Assembly: GCF_028613635.1 (NCBI RefSeq)
Contig: NZ_JAQRMY010000003.1
Span: 802,514 to 866,513 of the forward strand
Reading direction: 5' to 3'
Source: Devosia sp. ZB163
Lineage (GTDB): Bacteria; Pseudomonadota; Alphaproteobacteria; Rhizobiales; Devosiaceae
DNA length: 64,000 bases
The notes under the pieces are model-generated. The model had not been told where the DNA came from. It made no database searches and was given only the letters and a program-made list of their open reading frames with translations. Positions 16,541 to 26,620 of this stretch are shown piece by piece (position 1 is the stretch's first letter; the number at the start of each line of letters is the position of its first letter). Both the position numbers and the translations under genes were made by a program.

Positions 16541-17376
16541 TTAGCCGCCCCAAAAAGTGCCTGGACTGCAGGCAACTCACCAATTGCGTCAGTCAAAATC
16601 GGTTGAACTGACGAAAGATCGTCGGTGCCGAGATAGCTGCCGAAACGCGCGGCAAACGCAAACGTGATCGCCAAGTGCACACTGTCGGCAAGCTCATGCC
16701 AAGCGATGAACAACTCTTCCTTCAATTTGACGTGCGAGCCAGCCTGTTCGTGCGTTTTCCAGTTCCCATGAACGTATTCAGAGCACTCGCGGTAGCTAGC
16801 GGCTGCGATAGCCCTATACTGGGCCCCGTTCTCAGCAAACTCCGGCGAAAACGCCTTAATGAAATTCTTCGAGAATAGTCCCTCCTCATTGTCGATCACA
16901 GCCCCCCAGTTGATGTCTGCCGAACCTGCGACCCATCTGCGATAGCGTATTTCCTCGGCGGAATAGAATATCCCGCTTAGCGCGAGTTCCATCGTGAGTC
17001 TGAGGCTCATAAATGCATGCCGATACAGACCGCTGGCCAAGGCGAATAACGCATACTGATACTCTAGGTGCGCGACCTCAAGCATCGCCGATTCTGGTCG
17101 CGTTTTGATCGCGGCGGAAAAAGACGAGTACTCATCAAGATAATTGTGCGACTGTGATTGTCTGGCGAGCAGGTTTGCGTCGCTGCATACTTCCTCAACT
17201 ATTGTCGCGGCGCTGGTGTTCAAGCCAAGGTAGTATTCTTTGAGTGATAATGTAGCCAATGCCTCCCCCCAAGGCGCTTGCAAACGTCGATGGTTAGCGC
17301 TCTTTTGGGCGAAAGAGAAGGTCCTCCTAGTTGCGAGAAGGAAGGAAACGCTGGCCCGCTGTCGCGAAAGCGCCAA
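16537..17376 (-). CDS. HEPN-like protein paired with the ATPase
   Basis: A protein of up to 279 residues, helical throughout. Residues 110-140 (ALFALASGLYRHAFMSLRLTMELALSGIFYS) and 193-204 (ASYRECSEYVHG) form two helices carrying Arg196-x6-His203, a spacing allowed for HEPN ribonuclease motifs (R-x4-6-H). The start is uncertain; TTG at 17376 is the longest option and lacks a good ribosome-binding site. It begins 44 nt past uvrB and is AT-rich. With the coupled ATPase it looks like a two-component immune or toxin module. Confidence 0.6.
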   Translation of the reverse strand: MALSRQRASVSFLLATRRTFSFAQKSANHRRLQAPWGEALATLSLKEYYLGLNTSAATIVEEVCSDANLLARQSQSHNYLDEYSSFSAAIKTRPESAMLEVAHLEYQYALFALASGLYRHAFMSLRLTMELALSGIFYSAEEIRYRRWVAGSADINWGAVIDNEEGLFSKNFIKAFSPEFAENGAQYRAIAAASYRECSEYVHGNWKTHEQAGSHVKLKEELFIAWHELADSVHLAITFAFAARFGSYLGTDDLSSVQPILTDAIGELPAVQALFGAAK

Positions 17377-17419
17377 GCGCTGCTTTTCAAGCTCCCAAGA
17401 AGCTGTTCAGGCACTCAGG

Positions 17420-20074
17420 TTAGCTATCCTCCCGCGCCTCCAGCACATCCAGCTCCATCTCCCGCAACCGCTTCACCTCGTCCCTCAGCCTTGCGGCCTT
17501 CTCGAACTCCAGGTTCGTCGCCGCTTCGCGCATTTCGCGTTCGAGGTCCTTGATGACCGCGGCGAGGTTGGCGCCGGCTTGCACCTTTTCTTTTCCGCTC
17601 TTGTCCTTGCCGATCGAGACGGTGACGTGGTCCTGTTCGTAGATGCTGTCGACGATTTCCTTGATGTTGGACTTTACCGACTGCGGGGTGATGCCGTTGG
17701 CTTCGTTGTAGGCCTGCTGCTTTTCGCGGCGGCGGTTCGTCTCCGCCATGGCGCGTTCCATGGAGCCGGTGATGTTGTCGGCGTAGAGGATGACCTTGCC
17801 GTCGACGTTGCGGGCGGCGCGGCCGATGGTCTGGATCAGTGAGGTTTCGGAGCGCAGGAACCCTTCCTTGTCGGCATCGAGGATGGCGACGAGGGCGCAT
17901 TCGGGGATGTCGAGGCCTTCGCGCAGCAGGTTGATGCCGACGAGGACGTCGAAGGCGCCGAGGCGGAGGTCGCGGATGATCTCGATGCGCTCGATGGTGT
18001 CGATGTCGGAGTGCATGTAGCGGACGCGGATGCCCTGCTCGTGCATGTACTCGGTGAGATCCTCGGCCATGCGCTTGGTGAGCACGGTGACGAGGGTGCG
18101 GTAGCCGGCCTTCGACACCTGGCGGATCTCGTCGACGACGTCGTCGACCTGGGTCTTGGCGGGGCGAATCTCGACCGGGGGATCGATGAGGCCGGTGGGG
18201 CGGATGACCTGCTCGGCGAAGACGCCGTTGGCCTGCTCCATTTCCCAGGCGCCGGGGGTGGCCGAGACGTAGACGGTCTGCGGGCGCATGGCGTTCCACT
18301 CCTCGAAGCGGAGCGGGCGATTGTCCATGGCGGAGGGCAGGCGGAAGCCGTATTCGGCGAGGGTCGCCTTGCGACGAAGATCGCCGCGATACATGGCGCC
18401 GAGCTGGCCGACGGTCACGTGGCTTTCGTCGATGAAGACGAGGGCGTTGTCGGGCAGGTATTCGAACAGGGTCGGGGGCGGCTCGCCCGGCTTGCGGCCG
18501 GAGAAGTAGCGCGAATAGTTCTCGATGCCGGCGCAGGAGCCGGTGGCTTCCATCATCTCGAGATCGAACAGGGTGCGCTGCTCGAGGCGCTGGGCCTCGA
18601 GGAAGCGGCCGGCGCCGTTGAGCTCCTGGAGGCGCGCGGCGAGCTCCTTCCTGATCTCCTTGATGGCGCCGGTGAGGGTGGCGCGCGGCGTGACGTAGTG
18701 GCTGTTGGCGAAGATGCGGACGCTGAGCAGATCGGACGACTTCTTGCCGGTGAGCGGGTCGAACTCGGCGATGGATTCGATCTCGTTGCCGAACAGCGTG
18801 ATGCGCCAGGCGGCATCCTCATAGTGGGCGGGGAACAGTTCGACCGTGTCGCCGCGGACCCGGAATGTGCCGCGGGTGAAGCCGGCGTCGCCGCGCTTGT
18901 ATTGCAGCTGGGCGAGGGAGCGGAGGAGCTGCTGGTGGTCGACCTTCTGGCCCTTGCGGAGATCGAAGGTCATGGCGGTGTAGTCTTCGACCGAGCCGAT
19001 ACCGTAGATGCAGGAGACCGAGGCGACGATGATGACGTCGTCGCGTTCGAGCAGGGCGCGCGTCGCCGAGTGGCGCATGCGGTCGATCTGCTCGTTGATG
19101 GTCGATTCCTTCTCGATATAGGTGTCGGTGCGCGGAACGTAGGCCTCGGGCTGGTAGTAGTCGTAGTAGGAGACGAAGTACTCGACGGCGTTGTCGGGGA
19201 AGAACGACTTCATCTCGCCATAGAGCTGGGCGGCCAGGGTCTTGTTGGGCGCGAGGATGAGGGCCGGGCGCTGGGTGCGCATGATGGTCTGCGCGGCGGT
19301 GAAGGTCTTGCCGGAGCCGGTGACGCCGAGCAGCACCTGGTCGGTCTCGCCGTTCTCGATGCCTTCGACGAGGTCGGCGATGGCGGTGGGCTGGTCGCCG
19401 CGCGGCTCGTACTGGGTGACGAGCTTGAAGGGCACGCCGCCTTCGGATTTGTCGCGCGGGGCGGGGCGGTGGGGCTTCCACTCGGTGTTGCCCTCGACCT
19501 CCTTGCGGCCGTGCAGGATGATGTCCTCAAGGGCCTTCACGGTGGCGGAGATGCCCACGGTCTGCGCGCCGGCCAGCGACTGGCCGGGCATGTTCCTGGC
19601 CTTGACCTTCTTCTTGGATGTCTCGAGCGCCTCGCGCAGCTGCTCCATGACCTCGGGGTCCTTGGCGGCCTGGCGGGAGATGTCGCGCGCCGTGACGCGT
19701 GAGTCTTCGTTTTGCGCGCTGCGCGTCGCCGCGGACGGGAGGTGGCCGAAGCCGGCCTGGTCCGACTCGCCCATGCCGCCGAAATCCGGGCGATCGACGG
19801 AGTTGGCCTTGGACTTGGGGGCCTTCAGCGTCATGCCGGTGGCGGCGGACTTGGCGGTCTTCTTCGGCTTCTCGAGGGGCTGGGGAGCCAGGGGCTGGAT
19901 ACCGGTGCCGGCGGCCTCGGCGGCGCGGCGGGCGGCGTTGTCGAGGGCACGCTTGTTCTTCAGCCGCTCCTGCGGGAGGCGCTTGTTCAGGCGCTCGTCC
20001 TCGGCCTTCTCGATCTCGCCGAGGAAGTCGTCGATGGAGAATTCGGTGGCTGCGGGCTTCTTCGGAGCGGGCAT
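17420..20074 (-). CDS. uvrB: UvrABC excinuclease subunit B with long N-terminal extension
   Basis: An 884-residue protein; typical UvrB has about 670. The canonical part starts near residue 213 ([19 protein letters not shown]). Walker A is GVTGSGKT at 250-257, the DNA-gripping beta-hairpin is [12 protein letters not shown], and helicase motifs V/VI end in [13 protein letters not shown]. The C-terminal UVR motif ([22 protein letters not shown]) binds UvrC. The first 210 residues are charged and low in complexity ([12 protein letters not shown]), as in many Hyphomicrobiales UvrB proteins. It verifies lesions delivered by UvrA and recruits UvrC. Confidence 0.95.
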   Translation of the reverse strand: MPAPKKPAATEFSIDDFLGEIEKAEDERLNKRLPQERLKNKRALDNAARRAAEAAGTGIQPLAPQPLEKPKKTAKSAATGMTLKAPKSKANSVDRPDFGGMGESDQAGFGHLPSAATRSAQNEDSRVTARDISRQAAKDPEVMEQLREALETSKKKVKARNMPGQSLAGAQTVGISATVKALEDIILHGRKEVEGNTEWKPHRPAPRDKSEGGVPFKLVTQYEPRGDQPTAIADLVEGIENGETDQVLLGVTGSGKTFTAAQTIMRTQRPALILAPNKTLAAQLYGEMKSFFPDNAVEYFVSYYDYYQPEAYVPRTDTYIEKESTINEQIDRMRHSATRALLERDDVIIVASVSCIYGIGSVEDYTAMTFDLRKGQKVDHQQLLRSLAQLQYKRGDAGFTRGTFRVRGDTVELFPAHYEDAAWRITLFGNEIESIAEFDPLTGKKSSDLLSVRIFANSHYVTPRATLTGAIKEIRKELAARLQELNGAGRFLEAQRLEQRTLFDLEMMEATGSCAGIENYSRYFSGRKPGEPPPTLFEYLPDNALVFIDESHVTVGQLGAMYRGDLRRKATLAEYGFRLPSAMDNRPLRFEEWNAMRPQTVYVSATPGAWEMEQANGVFAEQVIRPTGLIDPPVEIRPAKTQVDDVVDEIRQVSKAGYRTLVTVLTKRMAEDLTEYMHEQGIRVRYMHSDIDTIERIEIIRDLRLGAFDVLVGINLLREGLDIPECALVAILDADKEGFLRSETSLIQTIGRAARNVDGKVILYADNITGSMERAMAETNRRREKQQAYNEANGITPQSVKSNIKEIVDSIYEQDHVTVSIGKDKSGKEKVQAGANLAAVIKDLEREMREAATNLEFEKAARLRDEVKRLREMELDVLEAREDS

Positions 20075-20100
20075 GGCGGACTCGCGACGGTTCGATCTCG

Positions 20101-20150
20101 GGGCTGCCCCTCACCCCGGCTCGCCCGGCGAGGGGCGAGGGGCACAGGCA
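20101..20150. repeat. GC-rich palindrome upstream of uvrB
   Basis: GCCCCTC-ACCCC and its partner GAGGGGC lie around a CGCCCGGCG centre in the 237-nt gap between uvrB and the next divergent gene. It resembles other dispersed palindromes in this window; promoters for both genes must lie here too. Confidence 0.45.
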
Positions 20151-20311
20151 GGGCGCAGCGGACACCATAGATAGGTGTGCTGTCAGGAAGTGTCAGTATT
20201 CGGATGCGGGACGCTAGCATGCTGCGAACGGAAAGGGAACGGGTAGGTAGTGGCCACTAGGGGGAGTTCCGAACGCGGGCGAACACCGGCGGTGCGAGAC
20301 TGCCGCCCGGG

Positions 20312-23300
20312 ATGGGGATTTCAGAGGCTGGCGTCGATACCGACGCGCTTTCGGGGCTCATTGCGGACGTCAAGGCCTCGGGCGGTTCCGAGATTGCGAA
20401 CACGCAGCCATTCGTCGAACGCCTGTGCCGTGCGCTCGGGCTGGAGCCGCCGGCCTTCAGCAGCCAGCAGAACCTACACAACGACTACGTGTTCGAGCGG
20501 CGCATCACCTTCAAGCATCCGGACGGCTCGACGTCGCCTGGGCGCATCGACCTCTACAAGCGCGGTTGCTTCGTGCTGGAATCGAAACAGTCGAGCCTGC
20601 GCGAAGCCAAAGCGCATCGCGACCAGCTTGATCTGGAGCCCGAAGACGCGACCCGGGTGAAGCTGGGTACGGCGCGGCGTGGCACGGGCGGCTGGGACCG
20701 GGCGATGCTGGCGGCTCGCAACCAGGCCGAGAGCTACGCCCGGGCGCTGCCCGTGGAGCATGGCTATCCGCCGTTCCTGCTGGTGCTCGATGTCGGACAC
20801 GTGCTCGAGGTTTATGCCGACTTTTCGGGGCAGGGGAAGAACTACGCGCACTTCCCCGACCGGCAGGGGTACCGGCTGGCGATGGACGACCTGCTGCTGC
20901 CCGACGTGCAGGAGCGGCTGCGGGGGATCTGGACCGAGCCGCTGGGCCTCGACCCGGCGAAGCGTTCGGCGGAAGTGACGCGGGACATTGCGGGGCGGCT
21001 GTCGATCATCGCGCGCCGGCTCGAGGGCAAGCACGACGCGCGCGACGTGGCCGAATTCCTGATGCGGTGCCTGTTCACGATGTTCGCCGAGGATGTCGGG
21101 CTGCTGCCGGGAGCGGGGCTGGCGGAGCTGCTGAAGCAGCTGTCGAACCGGCCGGAAGCCTTTCCGATGGCGCTTGAGAGCCTGTGGAAGACGATGGATG
21201 AAGGCGGCTACGAGCCGCGGATGATGGCGACGCTCAAGCGCTTCAATGGCTCGCTGTTCAAATCGCGCCGGGCGCTGCCGCTGGCTGCCGAGGACATCCA
21301 CGAACTCTATGTTGCCGCGATGCAGGACTGGTCGGACGTGGAGCCGGCGATCTTCGGGACGCTGCTGGAGCGGGCGCTCGACCCGCGGGAGCGGAGCAAG
21401 CTCGGGGCGCACTACACGCCGCGCGCCTATGTGGAGCGGCTGGTGATCCCGACGATCATCGAGCCACTGCGCGCCGACTGGGACGAGGTGCAGGCGCATG
21501 TGGCGGACCTGAAGCGCGAGGGCAGGGATACCGAGGCGCTGCAGGCGGCGCGAGAGTTCCACCACAAGCTGTGCACGACGCGGGTGCTCGATCCGGCCTG
21601 CGGCTCGGGCAACTTCCTGTATGTGTCGCTGGAGCTGATGAAGAAGCTCGAAGGCGAGGTGCTGGAGGCACTCGAGGGGCTAGGGGAGGACCAGCGCCGG
21701 CTGCTGATGGAAGGCGAAACGGTCGGACCGCGGCAGTTCTACGGGCTGGAACTCAACAAGCGGGCGGTGCCGATTGCCGACCTGGTGCTGTGGATCGGAT
21801 TCCTCAAGTGGCAGCTCAGGACGGTGGGGCTGGGCCAGATCGCGGAACCGGTGCTGCATGCCTATGGGACGATCCGGCACCAGGACGCGATTCTCGCCTA
21901 TGACAGGGAAGAACTGCTGCGCGACGACAAGGGCGCGCCGGTGACGCGTTGGGATGGCGTGGGGATGAAGCTGCATCCGGTGACGGGTGAGCTGGTGCCC
22001 GATCCCGAGAAGCGCGTGGAGGTGTACCGCTATGTGAACCCGCGGCCGGCGGAATGGCCGGAGGTGGACTTCATCGTGGGGAACCCGCCGTTCATTGGCG
22101 GCAAGGACATGCGGGCCGAACTCGGCGACGGGTATGCCGAGGCGGCATGGAAAGTACGGCCGGAAGTACCGGGCGGCGCCGACTTCGTGATGCACTTCTG
22201 GGACCAGGCGGCGGAGTTGCTGCGGCGGAAGGGGACGAATGCGCTGCGGCGGTTTGGGTTCATCACGACGAATTCGGTCACGCAGACGTTCTCTCGGCGG
22301 GTGATCGAGCGGCATCTGAACGGCAAAGTGCCGGTGTCGCTGGTCTACGCGGTGCCGGATCATCCGTGGATGAAGGCGGCTGACAAGGCGGCGGTGCGGA
22401 TTGCGATGACAGTCGCGGAGAAGGGGGAGCGAGATGGCGTGCTGGCGGAGGTGGTCGGCGAGGCGGAGCTGAATACGGATACGCCTCAGGTGGGGCTCGA
22501 ACTTAGCGGAGGAAGAATCAGGGCGAACCTGACGGTTGGAGCGGACCTCGGTTCGGCTCGGGCGCTGCAGGCAAACGACCTCCTCTCGAGTCCGGGTGTC
22601 AAGCTGCATGGCGCTGGGTTCATCGTGACGCCGGCGCAGGCGACATCATTGGGGCTTGGGAAGGTACCCGGGCTGGATCAGCACATTCTGAACTATCGCA
22701 ATGGTCGCGACATCGCGCAGCGACCGCGCGGCGTGATGGTGATCGACCTTTACCCGCTGACGAGCCGGGAGGTGCAGGGCCGGTTCCCGGCGGCTTACCA
22801 GCACGTGCTGGAGAATGTTAAGCCGCAGCGAGATCAGAACAACCGAACAACCTATCGCGACAGTTGGTGGATATTTGGGGAACCGCGGCGGGACCTGCGT
22901 CCTGCTCTTGAGGGCCTGTCGCGATATGTCGTCACGGTCGAGACGACCAGGCATCGCACATTCCAGTTTCTCGACGCGAGCATCCGGCCGGACAATATGC
23001 TTGTGTGCATTGGCGTCGATACAGCCGAGCACCTGGCAGTCCTTTCGTCGCGCCTGAATGTGGCATGGGCTATCGCGTCAGGGGGATGGCTGGGTGTGGG
23101 AAACGATCCCCGCTACTCGAAGTCGCGTACCTTCGACCCATTCCCGTTTCCCATTTCGGTCGGCTTGACACTTTCATCATCCGACCAACGCCTCGCTCAG
23201 CTTGAGCGCCTCCGTGAACTCGGCGAACGCCTCGATGCCTTCCGCAAGGAACGCCTGGCTGCGCACGACTTCCTGACCATGACCTCCCTCTACAACGTGC

Positions 23301-23920
23301 TCGAGCGCGAACGGGAGTTGGACAATGGCGCCGATGTCGAGCCGCTGAGCGACAAGGAACTCGCGATCCATCAGGCCGGGCTCGTTTCGGTGCTCAAGGA
23401 GATTCATGACCATATCGATCGGGCGGTGCTGGAGGCTTATGGGTGGGGCGACCTGATCGCGCCGCTGGTGGGCAAGCCGGGGGCGACGCTGCCGAGCCCG
23501 CACAAGTCGCCGACACAGGAAGCGGCCGAGGAGGAGCTGCTCGGCCGGCTGGTGGCGCTGAACAAGGAACGGGCGGCGGAGGAGGCGCGCGGGCTGGTGC
23601 GCTGGTTGCGGCCGGACTACCAGATCCCGAGGCTGGGCAAGAAGGTGGTTGGCGCGGGCGAGCAGATCGAGGCGGATCTCGGGGTGGCTGCCTTGGCCGT
23701 GCAGCGGCCGAAATGGCCGGGCGATGCCTTCGAGCAGATCAGGCAGGTGCGCGAGGTGCTGGCCACCGCTCAGGCGCCGCTGCCGGTGGAGGGGATTGCC
23801 GTGGCGTTCGACGGCCGATCGACCGAGAAGCGGCGCGACCGTATCCGGCAGGTATTGTCGACGCTGATGGCGACGGGGGCGGCACGCACCGCCGGCGCCG
23901 CCTTCTTCGTGCCTCGGTAG
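20312..23920 (+). CDS. MmeI-like type IIL restriction-modification enzyme
   Basis: A 1202-residue fused enzyme. An N-terminal PD-(D/E)XK nuclease motif is visible (Asp80 in GRIDLY, then Glu90-Ser-Lys92 in VLESKQ). A helical spacer follows, then an N6-adenine methyltransferase with motif I DPACGSGNF near residue 427 and motif IV NPPF near residue 590, then a target-recognition region (about 780-980) and a C-terminal helical region. This order matches MmeI-type enzymes, in which one polypeptide both methylates one strand and cleaves. No separate methylase or specificity gene is nearby, which fits. Codon use matches the host. Confidence 0.82.
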   Translation: MGISEAGVDTDALSGLIADVKASGGSEIANTQPFVERLCRALGLEPPAFSSQQNLHNDYVFERRITFKHPDGSTSPGRIDLYKRGCFVLESKQSSLREAKAHRDQLDLEPEDATRVKLGTARRGTGGWDRAMLAARNQAESYARALPVEHGYPPFLLVLDVGHVLEVYADFSGQGKNYAHFPDRQGYRLAMDDLLLPDVQERLRGIWTEPLGLDPAKRSAEVTRDIAGRLSIIARRLEGKHDARDVAEFLMRCLFTMFAEDVGLLPGAGLAELLKQLSNRPEAFPMALESLWKTMDEGGYEPRMMATLKRFNGSLFKSRRALPLAAEDIHELYVAAMQDWSDVEPAIFGTLLERALDPRERSKLGAHYTPRAYVERLVIPTIIEPLRADWDEVQAHVADLKREGRDTEALQAAREFHHKLCTTRVLDPACGSGNFLYVSLELMKKLEGEVLEALEGLGEDQRRLLMEGETVGPRQFYGLELNKRAVPIADLVLWIGFLKWQLRTVGLGQIAEPVLHAYGTIRHQDAILAYDREELLRDDKGAPVTRWDGVGMKLHPVTGELVPDPEKRVEVYRYVNPRPAEWPEVDFIVGNPPFIGGKDMRAELGDGYAEAAWKVRPEVPGGADFVMHFWDQAAELLRRKGTNALRRFGFITTNSVTQTFSRRVIERHLNGKVPVSLVYAVPDHPWMKAADKAAVRIAMTVAEKGERDGVLAEVVGEAELNTDTPQVGLELSGGRIRANLTVGADLGSARALQANDLLSSPGVKLHGAGFIVTPAQATSLGLGKVPGLDQHILNYRNGRDIAQRPRGVMVIDLYPLTSREVQGRFPAAYQHVLENVKPQRDQNNRTTYRDSWWIFGEPRRDLRPALEGLSRYVVTVETTRHRTFQFLDASIRPDNMLVCIGVDTAEHLAVLSSRLNVAWAIASGGWLGVGNDPRYSKSRTFDPFPFPISVGLTLSSSDQRLAQLERLRELGERLDAFRKERLAAHDFLTMTSLYNVLERERELDNGADVEPLSDKELAIHQAGLVSVLKEIHDHIDRAVLEAYGWGDLIAPLVGKPGATLPSPHKSPTQEAAEEELLGRLVALNKERAAEEARGLVRWLRPDYQIPRLGKKVVGAGEQIEADLGVAALAVQRPKWPGDAFEQIRQVREVLATAQAPLPVEGIAVAFDGRSTEKRRDRIRQVLSTLMATGAARTAGAAFFVPR

Positions 23921-24053
23921 GTCGCCCGCCGACAGCCTGCTGATCTCGATAGGTCGTCAGTCCAGAGGCATCGACCAAAGGAGGGACTGACGGGACGCCT
24001 GGGGTCTGTTCAACCGCGCTCCCGGCCGCCAAGAATGGTGGCGAGGGGGAATC

Positions 24054-25211
24054 ATGGATTCGCGGCTGTATTGGCTGGCGCTGGCGGCATTCGTCGGCGC
24101 CATCGAAGGGGGACTGATTGCCGGATTGCTGCCGCTGATCGGTGCCGACCTCGGGGTAAGCCTGGGGCAGGCGGGGTTGCTGGTGCTGTTCTACTCGCTG
24201 GCCTATGCGTTCGGCCCGCCGCTCTTGGCGCTGCTGCTGGGCGGGGTGGGGCGGCGGCGGATACTCGCGGGGGCGGAGTTCGGGTTCGCGGTGTGCGCAC
24301 TGCTCATCGTGCTGGCGACGACCTTCGAGGCGCTGGTGGTGGTGCGGACGGCGCTGGCGGTCGCGGCGGGCACCTATACCGGCACGGCGATGGCGACGGC
24401 GGCGATGATCGCGCCCTATGGCAAGCGCGGGCGCTACATGCAGGTGATCAGCATGGGGCAGGCGATCGCGGCGCTGGCGGGCGTGCCGCTCGGCGCGTGG
24501 ATCGCGGCGGAGTTCGGCTGGCGCCTCGTCTATGTGATGCTGTCGGTCATGGCGGGCCTCGCGGCGCTGGCACTGTATGTGAAGCTGCCGCGCGGCATGG
24601 CGGGCGACACGCTGACGATCAAGGATCGGCTGCGGGTGCTGCGCAACCCGGGGATGGGGCCGGCGCTGCTGTCCACATTGATCTTCATGATCGGGTCGGC
24701 GCCGATGATGGTCTATATCGGCGCACTGATGACGGCGGCGGGGGTGGGCTACGACACGCTGCCGCTCGTGCTGCTGGCGGGCGGTATCGGCGCCATAGCC
24801 TGCAGCGCGACCGCGGGGCGGATGGCCGACCGGTTCGGCAGCGCGAGGACGGCGATGATTGCCGGGGTGGCGGTGACGGTGGTGATGCTGGTCTTCGTCG
24901 GGCTGCCGCATGTTCCGGCCGATCTTGCCTTGCCGGCGCTGATGCTGACAGTGGGGGCGCAGGGGTTCGTGGTGCGGACCTATTCGATCGCCGTGGCGAG
25001 CCATATGGCGCAGATCGCGCCGGGGGCGGTGCCGGTGGCCATCTCGCTCAACATGTCGGCCTTCCAGATCGGCATGGCGGTCGCGGCGGCCGTGGGCGGC
25101 ATCGTGGTGGATGGCTGGGGCGCCATCACCCTGCCGCTGATCGGGGCGCCGCTGGTGATCATCTCGCTGATCGTGTGGCGTTCGGTGCCGGAAGGTCCGG
25201 GGGAGAACTGA
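24054..25211 (+). CDS. MFS transporter, DHA1 (AraJ-like)
   Basis: A 385-residue protein with about twelve membrane helices. GEFGxRxxY-like residues (AEFGWRLVYVML) at the end of helix 5 and GRMADRFGSAR between helices 8 and 9 are MFS signatures. Proteins of this type export arabinose-like sugars, nucleosides or drugs. GAGGGGG precedes the ATG. Its 3' end overlaps antisense to a broken bestrophin frame. Confidence 0.88.
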   Translation: MDSRLYWLALAAFVGAIEGGLIAGLLPLIGADLGVSLGQAGLLVLFYSLAYAFGPPLLALLLGGVGRRRILAGAEFGFAVCALLIVLATTFEALVVVRTALAVAAGTYTGTAMATAAMIAPYGKRGRYMQVISMGQAIAALAGVPLGAWIAAEFGWRLVYVMLSVMAGLAALALYVKLPRGMAGDTLTIKDRLRVLRNPGMGPALLSTLIFMIGSAPMMVYIGALMTAAGVGYDTLPLVLLAGGIGAIACSATAGRMADRFGSARTAMIAGVAVTVVMLVFVGLPHVPADLALPALMLTVGAQGFVVRTYSIAVASHMAQIAPGAVPVAISLNMSAFQIGMAVAAAVGGIVVDGWGAITLPLIGAPLVIISLIVWRSVPEGPGEN

Positions 25212-25489
25212 ACCACGTTCGCGCCCTGCGATCGGCGTGGCAAGCGCCTTGGGTCGGATCCAGCGGTCTGGAGCGCGTCGCTGCTGCGCTGCAGCACCTG
25301 GGAGCTCTTGAAGCCGGCAACCAGCGAAACCGTGGTGCCGAGGACGAGGATGATGGGCCAGGGTATCGAGAAGCCGGCGGTGGGCGGGAAGATGAGCACT
25401 GCGACGATGCTGATCAGCGCCATGTAAATGACGCTCCGGCGCGACCAGAGGGCGAAGTCGATCAGCCGATATGACCGCCCAACCTGCAT
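25212..25489 (-). pseudogene. Truncated bestrophin-family (UPF0187) gene
   Basis: From ATG at 25489 the translation MQVGRSYRLIDFALWSRRSV, a membrane helix, SIPWPIILVLGTTVSLVAGFK and SSQVLQRSSDALQ matches the N-terminal 75 residues of bestrophin-like anion-channel proteins, whose full length is about 290-300. Homology stops near 25262, and the frame continues as noise antisense into the MFS gene. The remaining three quarters are missing, so the gene was cut by a deletion or by arrival of the neighbour. Confidence 0.7.
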
Positions 25490-25663
25490 GCGCGTTCTCC
25501 AATGCGACGAGCGTCGCAGCCGATTTCTAGCGGAAGAGATGGGTGGTGCGCTATGGCCGCGCGTGACGCGCTGGCCCGGCGAATGCCGGACATAGGGTGG
25601 CCTCGGGTGGACGGGGGCGATTGCATCGGACTAACCTTCGGGGCGAGGGCGTAGGAGGATGCA

Positions 25664-26620
25664 ATGCGGTGGTCGCTGGGCCTGGTTCTGCCGATCCTGA
25701 TGTTGCCGCAGGTGGCGCTGGCGCAGACCTGCGCGCCGAACACCTGGCGCAACGCCGCGCCGCTGCCGGTCGAGCGGACGGAGGTCGCTGCGGCGACGGA
25801 CGGGCAGTCGATCTATTTGGCGGGCGGGATGGCGGCGGACCCGGCGACGGACCTCGTGACGGTGTTCAGGTATGATCCGGCGGCGGATGCGTGGACTGGC
25901 CTCGCAAGGCTCGACCATGACGTGAACCACACCGGGCTCGTTGCGCTGGGGGGCAAGGTCTATGTCGTGGGCGGCTACGAGTCGCCGGGCAACCGGCCGA
26001 CGGCGCGGGTGCGGGCGATCGACATCGCGAGCGGAAGCGTAACCGATGTTGCACCGCTTCCGGCGCCGCGGGGAGCGCTGGTCGCGGTGGTGCTGGACGG
26101 GAAGATCCACGCTATCGGCGGAACGACCGACAGGAGCGTCGCGACGCACGAGGTCTACGATCCGGCGACCGATGCGTGGACGACGGCTGCGCCGATGAAG
26201 GTGGCGCGCAACCATATCGCGGCGGCGGTGTCGGGCGGGAAGGTCTACGTGTTCGGCGGGCGCGACGAGCAGACATTCGTGCTGACGGCGGCCGAGGTCT
26301 ACGACCCGGCGACCGACGGCTGGGCCCCGGTGGCGTCGCTGCCGACGGGGCGCAGCGGGATCGGCGCTGCCGAGGTGGGGGGACGAATGGTCGTCTTCGG
26401 TGGCGAGGTGATGGGCGCGGGCGGCGGGCACACCTTTGCGGAAGTCGAGGCGTTCGACCCGGCTACCGGTCTGTGGACGCCGTTGGCGCCGATGCCGACG
26501 TCGCGGCATGGGCTGGGTGTCGCGGCGATCGGGGACGAGATCTACACCATCTCGGGCGGACCCGAGCCGGGGCTGACGGTCAGCAGCGTGAACGAGGTGC
26601 TGTGCGCGGCGGCCCGCTAG
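25664..26620 (+). CDS. Secreted Kelch-repeat beta-propeller protein
   Basis: A 318-residue protein with a 20-residue signal peptide (ending ALAQ). About six Kelch repeats follow, each with a GG pair and spaced Tyr/Trp (for example VYVVGGYESP, VYDPATDAWTTAAPM, VYVFGGRDEQ, VYDPATDGWAPVASL, VVFGGEVMG, AFDPATGLWTPLAPM), which close one beta-propeller. GGAGG lies 6 nt before the ATG. Extracytoplasmic; substrate unknown. Its end overlaps the convergent uppS-like gene by 4 nt. Confidence 0.85.
   Translation: MRWSLGLVLPILMLPQVALAQTCAPNTWRNAAPLPVERTEVAAATDGQSIYLAGGMAADPATDLVTVFRYDPAADAWTGLARLDHDVNHTGLVALGGKVYVVGGYESPGNRPTARVRAIDIASGSVTDVAPLPAPRGALVAVVLDGKIHAIGGTTDRSVATHEVYDPATDAWTTAAPMKVARNHIAAAVSGGKVYVFGGRDEQTFVLTAAEVYDPATDGWAPVASLPTGRSGIGAAEVGGRMVVFGGEVMGAGGGHTFAEVEAFDPATGLWTPLAPMPTSRHGLGVAAIGDEIYTISGGPEPGLTVSSVNEVLCAAAR

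Noticed and set aside
23739..25502. A 587-codon minus-strand frame
   Set aside because: It is antisense to the MFS gene and the end of the RM gene, with shadow-like composition.
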